A stretch of 64,000 nucleotides of DNA. Source: Bacillota bacterium. Its GTDB lineage: Bacteria; Bacillota; Clostridia; Christensenellales; CAG-138. A program made the position numbers and the translations under genes. The stretch lies in NCBI GenBank assembly GCA_016286445.1, contig JAEESS010000004.1, positions 1 to 64,000 of the forward strand, given 5' to 3'. This document shows positions 27,562 to 36,224 of this stretch, in pieces. Each line of letters starts with the position of its first letter. Position 1 is the first letter of the stretch. The notes beneath the pieces are model-generated. The model did no database searches. It was not told the origin of the DNA and saw nothing but the letters and a program-made list of their open reading frames with translations.

Positions 27562-27592
27562 TTCAGGATCATGATCGTTTATTCTGCACGGA

Positions 27593-28738
27593 TTACTCCT
27601 GCTTGTGTTCTGCCGGCGGTTGGCTTTCCGGCTTGCGTCTTGCCTCCAGCCAGGGCATGAAATACTCCTGATACAGCATGTCCAGGATCGCGACGCCCGG
27701 GATCGCAAGGAGGATGCCGACGATCCCGAACATCCTGCCGCCGATCACGATGCCGACCAGTATCCACAGACCCGGAACGCCGAGGGAGTCCCCGAACAGC
27801 TTGGGCTTGATGAGATAGGCGTCGATGCACTGCAGAACGACCGTGAAGATCAGAAACGCAATCGCGTACCACGGCTTGACCAGAACAAGCACAAATCCGC
27901 CGATGCCGGCGCCGATGACCGGTCCGAAGGTCGGGATCAGATTGGTAACCGCGACCACGAAGGACACGAGCCCGACGTACGGCATGCCGAGGACCGTCAT
28001 AAAGAGCGCGTTCACGCAGCCGATGATCAGACTGTCCAGCAGATTGAACGCGATATAACGGTTGAAGATCTTGTGGCTCTTTGCGAAGAAATCCTTGATC
28101 TTCTCATATCTGCTTTCGCTGACGGACGCTCTGAGCAGCCGCTTTCCGCCGTCCTTCAGGCGGCGCTTTGAACTGAGCAGATAGATCGACAGCAGAAACG
28201 CGATCACAAACAGCAGCACTTCCTTTCCGGCGCTGACCGACATGCTGAGGATCGTGTTGAGATTGTTTTTGATGTAATCCGTTACCGTCTCAAGAATCGC
28301 TTCGGAGGAGCTGATCACATGGTCCAGATTCAATGTCGAAGCGGAAACGCCGATCCGGTTGAGCACGTCGTTGACCGTCTCCGCGTAGGTATCCAGATTT
28401 GCAACGAACATGCTGATGCTTTCGATCAGCTGCGGGATCAGGATCAGCATCAGAAGCGCAAGGAACAGGACCACCGTAATAAACGCAAGCACCGTGGACA
28501 GGGCTTCCCTGGTTTTTTCCTTTTTGATGCGGCGAAATACGCTGCGCTCGTACAGCTTTGACAGCGGATTGATGAGATACGCGATCACACAGCCGAGGAT
28601 CACCGGTCTGAAATAGCCGAGGAACGTCCTGATCCCCTCCCGGAAGCCCGGAAGATGCGTCAATACGACATACAGAATGACGGCGATGCATGCGGCGACC
28701 GCGTAATTGAACCATGGTTTTTCCTTCAAGCGTTTCAT
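27593..28738 (-). CDS. AI-2E family transporter
   Basis: PVILGCVIAYLINPLSKLYER...GPVIGAGIGGFVLVLVKPWYAIAFLIFTVVLQCIDAYLIKPKLFGDSLG. Confidence 0.92.
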   Translation of the reverse strand: MKRLKEKPWFNYAVAACIAVILYVVLTHLPGFREGIRTFLGYFRPVILGCVIAYLINPLSKLYERSVFRRIKKEKTREALSTVLAFITVVLFLALLMLILIPQLIESISMFVANLDTYAETVNDVLNRIGVSASTLNLDHVISSSEAILETVTDYIKNNLNTILSMSVSAGKEVLLFVIAFLLSIYLLSSKRRLKDGGKRLLRASVSESRYEKIKDFFAKSHKIFNRYIAFNLLDSLIIGCVNALFMTVLGMPYVGLVSFVVAVTNLIPTFGPVIGAGIGGFVLVLVKPWYAIAFLIFTVVLQCIDAYLIKPKLFGDSLGVPGLWILVGIVIGGRMFGIVGILLAIPGVAILDMLYQEYFMPWLEARRKPESQPPAEHKQE

Positions 28739-28833
28739 CTGACCGCCTCCCCGACGTTGTTCCGTATAATGATTATACACCCGCTGCGTCCGCGCATCAA
28801 GAAGAAATCTTGTATCATGCGCATACAGTGCGA

Positions 28834-30351
28834 TTATACATCCAGTTCCGTGACTTCCTTCGGGTACTCGCGCAGCTCGTCCGGCTCATGCAGCGGGTCC
28901 CAGACCTGCGCAAAGAACGGATCGACCTTGGCGCGCGCGCCGTAGTTCCAGCTCTTGCGCTCGCATTCCGGGCACCAGTGACCGCCCTCCAGCACGAGCC
29001 GCGGGCTTGCTTCAAATTCATGACCGAACGCGCAGCAAAAACGCAGCTTGGTTTTCCAATCGCCCTTTTGCATCGATTCGGAAAGCAGCTTGCCGCCGCG
29101 GAAGGTCGCCGCGCCCTGCATATCCTCAAAGGACAGCTCGCTTTCCGGCTTTGATTCGTCGTAGCCGTGGTCGATATGCACGACCGTGTCCCAATCGGTG
29201 AAATGCTGCATTTCGGAGGTCTTCTCCGGAAGCGCTTCCCATGCCTTGCGGCTGCCCCAGTACGCCTCGATATGATCCTCCATGTTCGTGTCGAGCCAAT
29301 GCTTTGTGCCGTGCTCGCCGTTCAAAAGCTTTTTGAACGTGCCCTTGATGATGGAGCCCATCAAGCGCTGCCCGCCGGGGAGCTTGCAGATGATCCTGCC
29401 GAACGGCTTTGCCGTGCCGAGTTCTTTGAGGTACGCGTCGTAGAAATACTGCATGCTGTCGGAGCGGAAGTGCAGATAGTTCTCGAGCTTGTCCGAATCG
29501 AGATAGTACTGCCCGTGGAAGTTGCGCGTGGCGTTGACCTTCGGGTCGATGACGTAATCGATGTTCTTGATGCCGATCTCGCCGTACATGAGCTTGTACA
29601 TCGTCAGCGTATCGACACGGCAGGTTTCTCCGCCGCCGATGTTGTAGATGTGCCCCCAGAACGCGCCGTCGAGCGTGCCGTCCGCTTCAAACGCGCAGAG
29701 GTTTCGCATCAGTCTGCCGCTGTCGCGATCGGAGGCGTATTCCAGCACGTTGTCGAGGCAGTTGTGGAACTGGATCGCGTCGCGGATCTTCGCCATCGCG
29801 GGACCGATGATACCGGTCTGACGGAGGCTCACCCAATATTTGAGTCCGCTTTCGATCACATACCGCTCCGCGGCGACCTTGGACACGGCATAATAGTCGA
29901 ACATGCTCGGCTTGATCGGATCGCCGACCCTGCCCCAGTGGATCGGAGGCATGCGGTCGCCGGTCTCCGCGACGGTGCCGATGTAGACAAACTTACAGGT
30001 GTTCGCTTTGCCCGTTTCATAAATCGCTTCGATAAGGTTCCGCGTCGAGCCGTAGTTGTTCTGCATCGCCTTCTTCGGGAAATAGTCCGCCTGCGGGGAC
30101 ACGAACGCAGCGATGTGCAGCACAATATCCGATTGCTCAATGCACTTGCGCACATCGTCCTTGTTCAGAAGATCGCCCCAGACGATAGTCAAGCCCTTCT
30201 GCTCCGCATACGGCATGAACAGATTCCGGTTCTTTTCGCTGTCGCGCACGAGAACCACAAGGTTATAAAGTGTATCGAGATCGGAAAGCATCGCCTTGAA
30301 GCTCTCAAAGCCCATGCCGCCGCCCGCGCCGGTCATAAATACGGTCTGCAT
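28834..30351 (-). CDS. extended SDR / NAD-dependent epimerase with C-terminal treble-clef/zinc-ribbon-like extension
   Basis: FMTGAGGGMGFESF NAD-binding motif, YYAVSKVAAERYV; C-terminus CAFGHEFEASPRLVLEGGHWCPEC. Confidence 0.82.
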   Translation of the reverse strand: MQTVFMTGAGGGMGFESFKAMLSDLDTLYNLVVLVRDSEKNRNLFMPYAEQKGLTIVWGDLLNKDDVRKCIEQSDIVLHIAAFVSPQADYFPKKAMQNNYGSTRNLIEAIYETGKANTCKFVYIGTVAETGDRMPPIHWGRVGDPIKPSMFDYYAVSKVAAERYVIESGLKYWVSLRQTGIIGPAMAKIRDAIQFHNCLDNVLEYASDRDSGRLMRNLCAFEADGTLDGAFWGHIYNIGGGETCRVDTLTMYKLMYGEIGIKNIDYVIDPKVNATRNFHGQYYLDSDKLENYLHFRSDSMQYFYDAYLKELGTAKPFGRIICKLPGGQRLMGSIIKGTFKKLLNGEHGTKHWLDTNMEDHIEAYWGSRKAWEALPEKTSEMQHFTDWDTVVHIDHGYDESKPESELSFEDMQGAATFRGGKLLSESMQKGDWKTKLRFCCAFGHEFEASPRLVLEGGHWCPECERKSWNYGARAKVDPFFAQVWDPLHEPDELREYPKEVTELDV

Positions 30352-30352
30352 C

Positions 30353-31363
30353 TTATTCTCCCTTCATGCCGAGCACAGCGGTTTTCTTTTCGATGACGTC
30401 CTTGCAGAGCAGGATCGAATCGCCGATCGCCGCGTCGATGTCGTCGTCGGTCACGCCGAGCGCGTCACAGCCCTCGGACTTATCGATAAACAGGTTCGAG
30501 CACATGATGTCGGTGAACTTCACCATATGAAGACCGCCCTGAACGTTGTGCTTTTTCTGCTCCTTCATGATCTTTCTGCCGCCGATCGCATACATCCAGT
30601 TCGGGATCGTGACGATCTTCTTGTCCGGGCAGCCGAGGTACTTGTGGACGATTTTCAATAGCTCCACCCACGTCAGGTTATAGTAGCCGATCGGGTAGCA
30701 ATTGCCGCCGCGGTTCCGCTCGATCGCGCCTGCGATCGCCTGTCCGACCTGATGCACGGTCACCATCGTCGAGCCGCCCTTCGGATACATCGTGACCTTC
30801 TTCATGCTCATGACGTTTTCGACGAGGAACACCCACACCGGCTTTCTGCCCGGCTGCGTGCCGAAGATGTACGGAAGCTCCAGCACCGCAACGTCCATAT
30901 CGGCGGCAAACGCCATTGCCGCTTCCTCCTGGTCGATGCGGCTTTTGATATACGGATGCCACTTCGTCAATTCCTTCTCGGGCCATTTCTTGGCGGCATA
31001 GGAGAAATACGAACCGCAGATCGCGACGTGCTTCACGCCGCACTCCCGGCAGAGCGATAAAAGCCGCTTCACGGGATCGATGTTGTATTTCTTATAAAGA
31101 TCATAAATCGGCGCGGGACCTTCCACGCGCTCGTCCACGCCCGCCGCAAATACAAAGCCCTCGCAGCCCATAAGATGCTTTTTGAGCTCTTCGTCGCTCA
31201 TCTCCAGATAATTGCCGAACTCCAGCTTCATTTCGGGCGGAAGCACCGCGCCCCGGGGCAGCGGCGGCAGCGCCAGAGACGATACCTCGTGCCCTCTTCG
31301 GATCAGTTCCTTTGCCGCTTCCGAGCCCAAAAGCCCCGTTCCGCCGATCATAAATACCTTCAT
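30353..31363 (-). CDS. NAD-dependent epimerase/dehydratase
   Basis: MKVFMIGGTGLLGSEAAKELIRRGHEV; adjacent to 28834-30351. Confidence 0.87.
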   Translation of the reverse strand: MKVFMIGGTGLLGSEAAKELIRRGHEVSSLALPPLPRGAVLPPEMKLEFGNYLEMSDEELKKHLMGCEGFVFAAGVDERVEGPAPIYDLYKKYNIDPVKRLLSLCRECGVKHVAICGSYFSYAAKKWPEKELTKWHPYIKSRIDQEEAAMAFAADMDVAVLELPYIFGTQPGRKPVWVFLVENVMSMKKVTMYPKGGSTMVTVHQVGQAIAGAIERNRGGNCYPIGYYNLTWVELLKIVHKYLGCPDKKIVTIPNWMYAIGGRKIMKEQKKHNVQGGLHMVKFTDIMCSNLFIDKSEGCDALGVTDDDIDAAIGDSILLCKDVIEKKTAVLGMKGE

Positions 31364-31460
31364 GCTGCGTACCTCCTGTATGGTATTGACATTTTGTCCT
31401 GTTTCGCCTATTATTATATCGACACCGTGTTGAAATAACAATCAGCAGATGTTTTTAGGG

Positions 31461-31478
31461 ATGTCGCAACATCGACAT
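31461..31478. promoter_or_regulatory. putative TetR operator
   Basis: ATGTCG-CAACAT-CGACAT inverted repeat between divergent genes. Confidence 0.5.
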
Positions 31479-31534
31479 TCGGATCGGATTTGTTGAAATC
31501 CAGACGATTATGCAAAAATTGACGGGAGGATCAT

Positions 31535-32080
31535 ATGGCGGTCAAGAACAACCGGCGTGCGCAGATGACGCGCCTGCTTTTAAGAACGGCGCTTGTAGAG
31601 CTGATGCAGAAAAAGCCGTTCAACGAGATCACGATCAAAGAGATCTGCGAACAGGCGGATCTCAACCGAACGACCTTCTATCTGCACTATACCGACCAGT
31701 TCGCCCTGCTGTCGGACGTGGAAAACGAGGTGTATCTGAAAACGCTCGAATACCTGCAGAACGTCAGACCGACCGCGGACGCGCCGGGCATGATCGAAGC
31801 GTTTCTGCAATACATCAAGGACAACGCGTCCCTGTTCCGCATCCTGTTTTTCGACGCAGGGAGCGAACAGTTCCGCAGTCATTTTATCGAATACACACTG
31901 AAAAGTCTCCGCGTCAACATTCCCCTCTCCTGCGCCGCCGCGGAGGAGCCGTACATCCTTTGCTTTCTCATGCAGGGCAGTGTGCACATGATTATGGAAT
32001 GGATCCGCCGCGGCTTCGACATGGAACCCAAGCAGCTTGCGCTGCTGATCTTCCGCGCCTGCAATCGCGTCGCGCCGTAA
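31535..32080 (+). CDS. TetR/AcrR family transcriptional regulator
   Basis: LLRTALVELMQKKPFNEITIKEICEQADLNRTTFYLHYTDQFALL. Confidence 0.93.
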   Translation: MAVKNNRRAQMTRLLLRTALVELMQKKPFNEITIKEICEQADLNRTTFYLHYTDQFALLSDVENEVYLKTLEYLQNVRPTADAPGMIEAFLQYIKDNASLFRILFFDAGSEQFRSHFIEYTLKSLRVNIPLSCAAAEEPYILCFLMQGSVHMIMEWIRRGFDMEPKQLALLIFRACNRVAP

Positions 32081-32163
32081 CACGCCGTAAAAACGGATTC
32101 TGCGCCGGTTCGATGGTAAACAGCGCCCGCGCGGGTCCTGCCGTCGGGTTTTATAACAAGATA

Positions 32164-32194
32164 AGAGCGTCTTTTCCGTAAAGACGCTCTTTTT
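32164..32194 (+). terminator. bidirectional Rho-independent terminator
   Basis: agagcgtctttt-ccgt-aaagacgctctttttg. Confidence 0.75.
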
Positions 32195-32211
32195 GCCGTA
32201 TCGTATTTGGT

Positions 32212-33027
32212 TCAGTTCAGATATCCGTCCCTGGCTTTGACGCCGAAGTGCTTCTCCAGCTCGTGCATCTGTTCGTCGGTGATCGTATTGACGCGCGGAA
32301 GATGCGCGATCTTCATGTAGATCTCCGCAGCCTTCTCTGCGGTCTCGATAAGCCCGAAGGTCTCGTCGAGGTCCTTGCCCGCGCCGTAGACGCCGTGCTG
32401 TGCCCACACGACAAGCCTTGCGGTCTCCATCTTCTTTGCGGTGGCTTCGCCGATCTCGTTGGTGCCGCAGAGCATCCACGGCAGCACGTTCACGCCGTCC
32501 GGGAACACCACGATGCATTCGGTGCACATCTGCCAAAGCGTGCGCGTAAAGGCGCGTTCGTCGAGGTCGTGCACATAGGTCATAGCAAGCAGATTTGCCG
32601 GATGGCAGTGCATGACGACGCAGTTTTCGGGATCAACGCGCATGCGTGCAATGTGGCTCATCATATGCGCCGGAAACTCCGATGTGAACCTGCCCTTGTC
32701 CGAAAAGCCCCAAAGGACCTCGGCTTCCGCGCCGTTTTTCGCAAGGCGGACGATGCCGAGATTCTTTGCCGGATCGTACTGTACGTTCTTGAAATACTTG
32801 CCGGTGCCGGTGACGAGAAAGATCTTCCCATTCAATTCGGGCGCTTCAAAGCCCGTCGGGATCGTGCGGACGATCGCGGGGATCCTGAGGTATTTCCGTA
32901 CCTCCGCTTCGTCCAGCAGCATGGAGATATTGCCGCCGTTGCGCTCGTCCCAGCCGTGGGCGTACATGTTTGTCGTGGTGCGGATCATTTCCGTAAGAAA
33001 CGGTGCGTTCAAAATATCTTTCATCAT
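32212..33027 (-). CDS. rhaD: rhamnulose-1-phosphate aldolase
   Basis: class II aldolase family; GWDERNGGNISMLL, HCHPANLLAMTYV; clustered with rhaA/rhaB. Confidence 0.92.
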   Translation of the reverse strand: MMKDILNAPFLTEMIRTTTNMYAHGWDERNGGNISMLLDEAEVRKYLRIPAIVRTIPTGFEAPELNGKIFLVTGTGKYFKNVQYDPAKNLGIVRLAKNGAEAEVLWGFSDKGRFTSEFPAHMMSHIARMRVDPENCVVMHCHPANLLAMTYVHDLDERAFTRTLWQMCTECIVVFPDGVNVLPWMLCGTNEIGEATAKKMETARLVVWAQHGVYGAGKDLDETFGLIETAEKAAEIYMKIAHLPRVNTITDEQMHELEKHFGVKARDGYLN

Positions 33028-33040
33028 TCTATTCCTTTCA

Positions 33041-33118
33041 TGACGCCTGCGGCGTTAATTCATGTCCTTGGACAATTCATGGCGAAGCCAATTCATGCGC
33101 GTCAGCGCAATTCATTTA
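33041..33118. repeat. modular micro-hairpin repeat, copy 1
   Basis: gacgcctgcggcgttaattcatgtccttggacaattcatggcgaagccaattcatgcgcgtcagcgcaattcat. Confidence 0.85.
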
Positions 33119-33174
33119 TCCGCGAAAAGCTCTGCGCTTTTCTGCGTGTTCTCCTCATCCGTCGCCTTCGGCGA

Positions 33175-33245
33175 CACCTTCCCCAAGTCATGGGGAAGGC
33201 TTTTGGTACGAGGTGGTCTTGCCTCCCCTGTGCAAGGGGAGGTGG
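33175..33245. repeat. G/C-rich hairpin repeats (ccttcccc...ggggaagg; cctcccctgtgcaaggggagg)
   Basis: two imperfect palindromes in noncoding sequence between rhaD and rhaA. Confidence 0.75.
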
Positions 33246-33276
33246 GTGAACATGGTGAACCCGGAGGGGTTGTTCA

Positions 33277-33352
33277 TGACGCCTGCGGCGTCAATTCATG
33301 TCCTTGGACAATTCATGGCGAAGCCAATTCTTGCGCGCCAGCGCAATTCATT
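33277..33352. repeat. modular micro-hairpin repeat, copy 2
   Basis: near-identical to copy 1 (gacgcctgcggcgtcaattcatgtccttggacaattcatggcgaagccaattc). Confidence 0.85.
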
Positions 33353-33426
33353 GACAACCCTTCCGTCAGCCTTGCTCCGCTTCGGCTGCCGCCTCTCCTT
33401 ACACAGGGGAGGCATATGTGCGACCG

Positions 33427-34677
33427 TCAAGCGCGTTTTGTCAAAACGCGCTTTTCGTAGCGCTCGATCTCCGAATACCATGCGCCGTCGATCGGTCGAT
33501 CACAGCGGCGGCAATACTCGTTCCAGACCTCGCCGAACGGTAGGGTTTTGAGCTCCTCCTGCGTCGCCATGAGCTTACTGAAATTACCGGCATTCTGCAG
33601 GGCTTTCAAGTCGTCGTTCGGCTGCAGCAGCGCAAACAGCAGGGCTTTTTGCACATTGCGGAAGCCCGTGACCCACGCCGAAATGCGGTTGATCGAGGCG
33701 TCGAAATAGTCCAGCGCGATATGCACGCGGTCGATCCCGCAGCGCACGATCTCGCGCGCGATCTCACGGGTCTCGTCGTCGAACAGCACCACATGATCGG
33801 AATCCCAACGGATCGGGCGCGTGACATGCAGCGCGATCTCCGGGAAGAACGCTAAAAGCGCGGGGATCTTGTCACTGACCACCTCGGTCGGATGATAGTG
33901 TCCGTTGTCCATCAGCGGAATGCACTTATCGCGGTTCATCGCGGCATAGGAGAGCGCGAACTCGCCGGAACCCACCGTGTATGCCTCGACGCCGATACCG
34001 AACACCTTCGATTCGATGCACGGCTTGACCTTTATAAAATCATACGGCTCAGAAAGGATTTCGTCAATACTTTCCCGATAGCGCACGCGCGGTCCCATAC
34101 GGTCGGCGGGAATGTCCTTGAAGCCGTCGCCGGTCCAGATGTTCATGACGCACGGCTCGCCCAATTCTTCCGCAAGGTAGCTTGAAATACGGATGCACGC
34201 TTTTCCGTGCTCGATCCAGAAGCGGCGGGTCTCCGCGTTCGGACTCGAAAGCGTCAGCGGATCGCAGTTCGGATGGGAAAAGAACGTCGGGTTGAAATCG
34301 CAGCCCAAACCACGTTCTTTGCAGAACCGCACCCATTTTTCAAAATGCTTCGGCTCCAGCTTGTCGCGGTCCGCCCACGCGCCATCCTCAAAGATCGCGT
34401 AGCTTGCGTGCAGATTCATCTTGGGCTTGCCGGGGATCAGTGAGAGGACCTTATCGAGATCCTGCATCAGCTCGTCGGGCGTTCTTGCCCGCCCCGGATA
34501 GTTGCCGGTCGTCTGAATGCCGCCGGTCAGCGGCTTCGATGGATCGGTGTCGAAGCCGCGCACGTCGTCGCCCTGCCAGCAATGCAGAGAGACCGGCACG
34601 GTCATAAGGCGTTCGATCGCCTGTTCGACGTCCACGCCGTACGTGGCGTATGCTGCTTTTGCTTCCGTAAAACTCAT
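33427..34677 (-). CDS. rhaA: L-rhamnose isomerase
   Basis: SLHCWQGDDVRGFD, NLHASYAIFED, WSDGFKD-like MNIWTGDGFKD, DNGHYHPTEVVSDKIPALL. Confidence 0.95.
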   Translation of the reverse strand: MSFTEAKAAYATYGVDVEQAIERLMTVPVSLHCWQGDDVRGFDTDPSKPLTGGIQTTGNYPGRARTPDELMQDLDKVLSLIPGKPKMNLHASYAIFEDGAWADRDKLEPKHFEKWVRFCKERGLGCDFNPTFFSHPNCDPLTLSSPNAETRRFWIEHGKACIRISSYLAEELGEPCVMNIWTGDGFKDIPADRMGPRVRYRESIDEILSEPYDFIKVKPCIESKVFGIGVEAYTVGSGEFALSYAAMNRDKCIPLMDNGHYHPTEVVSDKIPALLAFFPEIALHVTRPIRWDSDHVVLFDDETREIAREIVRCGIDRVHIALDYFDASINRISAWVTGFRNVQKALLFALLQPNDDLKALQNAGNFSKLMATQEELKTLPFGEVWNEYCRRCDRPIDGAWYSEIERYEKRVLTKRA

Positions 34678-34703
34678 ATTCCTTCCTCCGTTTTGATATT
34701 TCA

Positions 34704-34940
34704 CGACGCCGCAGGCGTCAATTCCTGTCCTTCGGACAATTCATGCGCGTCATCGCAATTCATTCATCCGCGAAAAGCTCTGCGCTTTTCTGCGCATCCA
34801 CCTCATCCACCGCAAGCGGTCCCCCTTCCCCTCGAAGGGGAAGGCTATTTGTGTACGCTGCCCATCGATTGGATGAGAAACACAAGTTTCGCAGAAACCA
34901 AGGCTTCCCCCCCTCGTAGAGGGTGGAGAAGCTGTCACCG
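34704..34940. repeat. modular micro-hairpin repeat, copy 3, plus G/C hairpins
   Basis: gacgccgcaggcgtcaattcctgtccttcggacaattcatgcgcgtcatcgcaattcattcatccgcgaaaagctctgcgcttttctgcg, then cccccttcccctcgaaggggaaggc. Confidence 0.82.
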
Positions 34941-36224
34941 TCAGGTGACTGAGGGGTTGTCTGCCTCTATCTGTATGTTCAAATTCCCGAGCGCCGTTGC
35001 CTCGATCGGCAGGGCGATCACCTGTTTGCCGGTCGCCTGTTCGGTCAGGCGGTTCAGAAAGCCGTTCTTTGCCCCGCCGCCGACAATATAGAGCTTGTCG
35101 TAAGTCCTTCCGGTATTGCGTTCCAGTTCCTCGATCGCTTGCCGGTAGGAGAGCGCCAGAGACCGGTATGCGCAGCGAAAGTAGTCCCCCGCGGTCTGCG
35201 GCTTCTGTTCAAGCGCGGCGTCGAATGCCGCCTGCATGGATTCCGGCGCAAGAAATGCCGCAGCGTTGGCGTCGACCGTCTCGTAAAAGCGGCTTTGTTC
35301 CGCTTCCGCCGTGATTTCGCTCCACGGTTTTTCCGGGCAAAGCTCCGCACGCAGGCGGTTCACAAGCCACATGCCCATGATGTTCTTTTGATAGCGATTA
35401 TAGCCCACGCCGCCCTCGTTGGACCAGTTGGCACGTTCGCTTGCTTCGTCGGTGATCGGTTTTTCCGTCTTGACGCCGAGCAGCGACCATGTGCCGGAGG
35501 AAATGTACGGCTCGTTCCCCTCCATCGGGATCCCCTCGACCGCGCTGCCGGTGTCGTGCGTGGCGCAGAGGACGACCTTGACGCCCTCATACAAACCGAT
35601 CGCCGTGCCCGGCTGCTGCAGTTGATGGAACAACTGTTTCGGCAGGTCCAACGCTTCTATGATCCCGGGATCATACTCCCCCGTCTCGGCGTTCACCATG
35701 CCGGTCGTGGTGGCGTTGGTGTACTCGTGGCTTTTTACGCCCGAGAGCCGGTATATCAGGTATTCGGGGATCATCAGAAAACCGGTCGCCGCTTCGAGCC
35801 GCCCCGCCTTCTTGTCCGCATAGAGCTGATAGACCGTATTGAACGGCTGAAACTGGATGCCGGTGCGGCGATAGAGCGCGGAAAACGGCATCTTTTCATG
35901 CACCTTTTCGATCACCGCTTCCGTGCGGTGGTCGCGGTAGGCATAGACCGGATAGACGGTCTCGTCCCCGTTCAGCAGCACATAGTCCACGCCCCAGGTG
36001 TCGATCGAAAGGCTTTCGATTTCGTACCGTTCCCGGGCGATCGCAATGCCTGCTTTGACATGCTCTAAAAGCGCGTCGATGTCCCAGACAAGATGTCCGT
36101 CCCGTTCAACAACGCCGTTTTCAAAGCGGTAGACCTCATCGGTCCGCCACTGCCCGTTTTCGATCCAGCCCACGATATGCCGTCCGCTTGACGCGCCGAT
36201 GTCGATCGCAAGAACCCGTTTCAT
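34941..36224 (-). CDS. rhaB: rhamnulokinase
   Basis: AIDIGASSGRHIVGWIENG, DTWGVDYVLLNGDE, ISSGTWSLLGVKTEKP, IVGGGAKNGFLNRLTEQATGKQV. Confidence 0.95.
   Translation of the reverse strand: MKRVLAIDIGASSGRHIVGWIENGQWRTDEVYRFENGVVERDGHLVWDIDALLEHVKAGIAIARERYEIESLSIDTWGVDYVLLNGDETVYPVYAYRDHRTEAVIEKVHEKMPFSALYRRTGIQFQPFNTVYQLYADKKAGRLEAATGFLMIPEYLIYRLSGVKSHEYTNATTTGMVNAETGEYDPGIIEALDLPKQLFHQLQQPGTAIGLYEGVKVVLCATHDTGSAVEGIPMEGNEPYISSGTWSLLGVKTEKPITDEASERANWSNEGGVGYNRYQKNIMGMWLVNRLRAELCPEKPWSEITAEAEQSRFYETVDANAAAFLAPESMQAAFDAALEQKPQTAGDYFRCAYRSLALSYRQAIEELERNTGRTYDKLYIVGGGAKNGFLNRLTEQATGKQVIALPIEATALGNLNIQIEADNPSVT

Noticed and set aside
33041-34940. Possible CRISPR array in the repeated intergenic sequence
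   Set aside because: Repeats are short palindromes with a constant short spacer (aattcat), not 25-40 nt repeats with unique spacers; no cas genes in the window.
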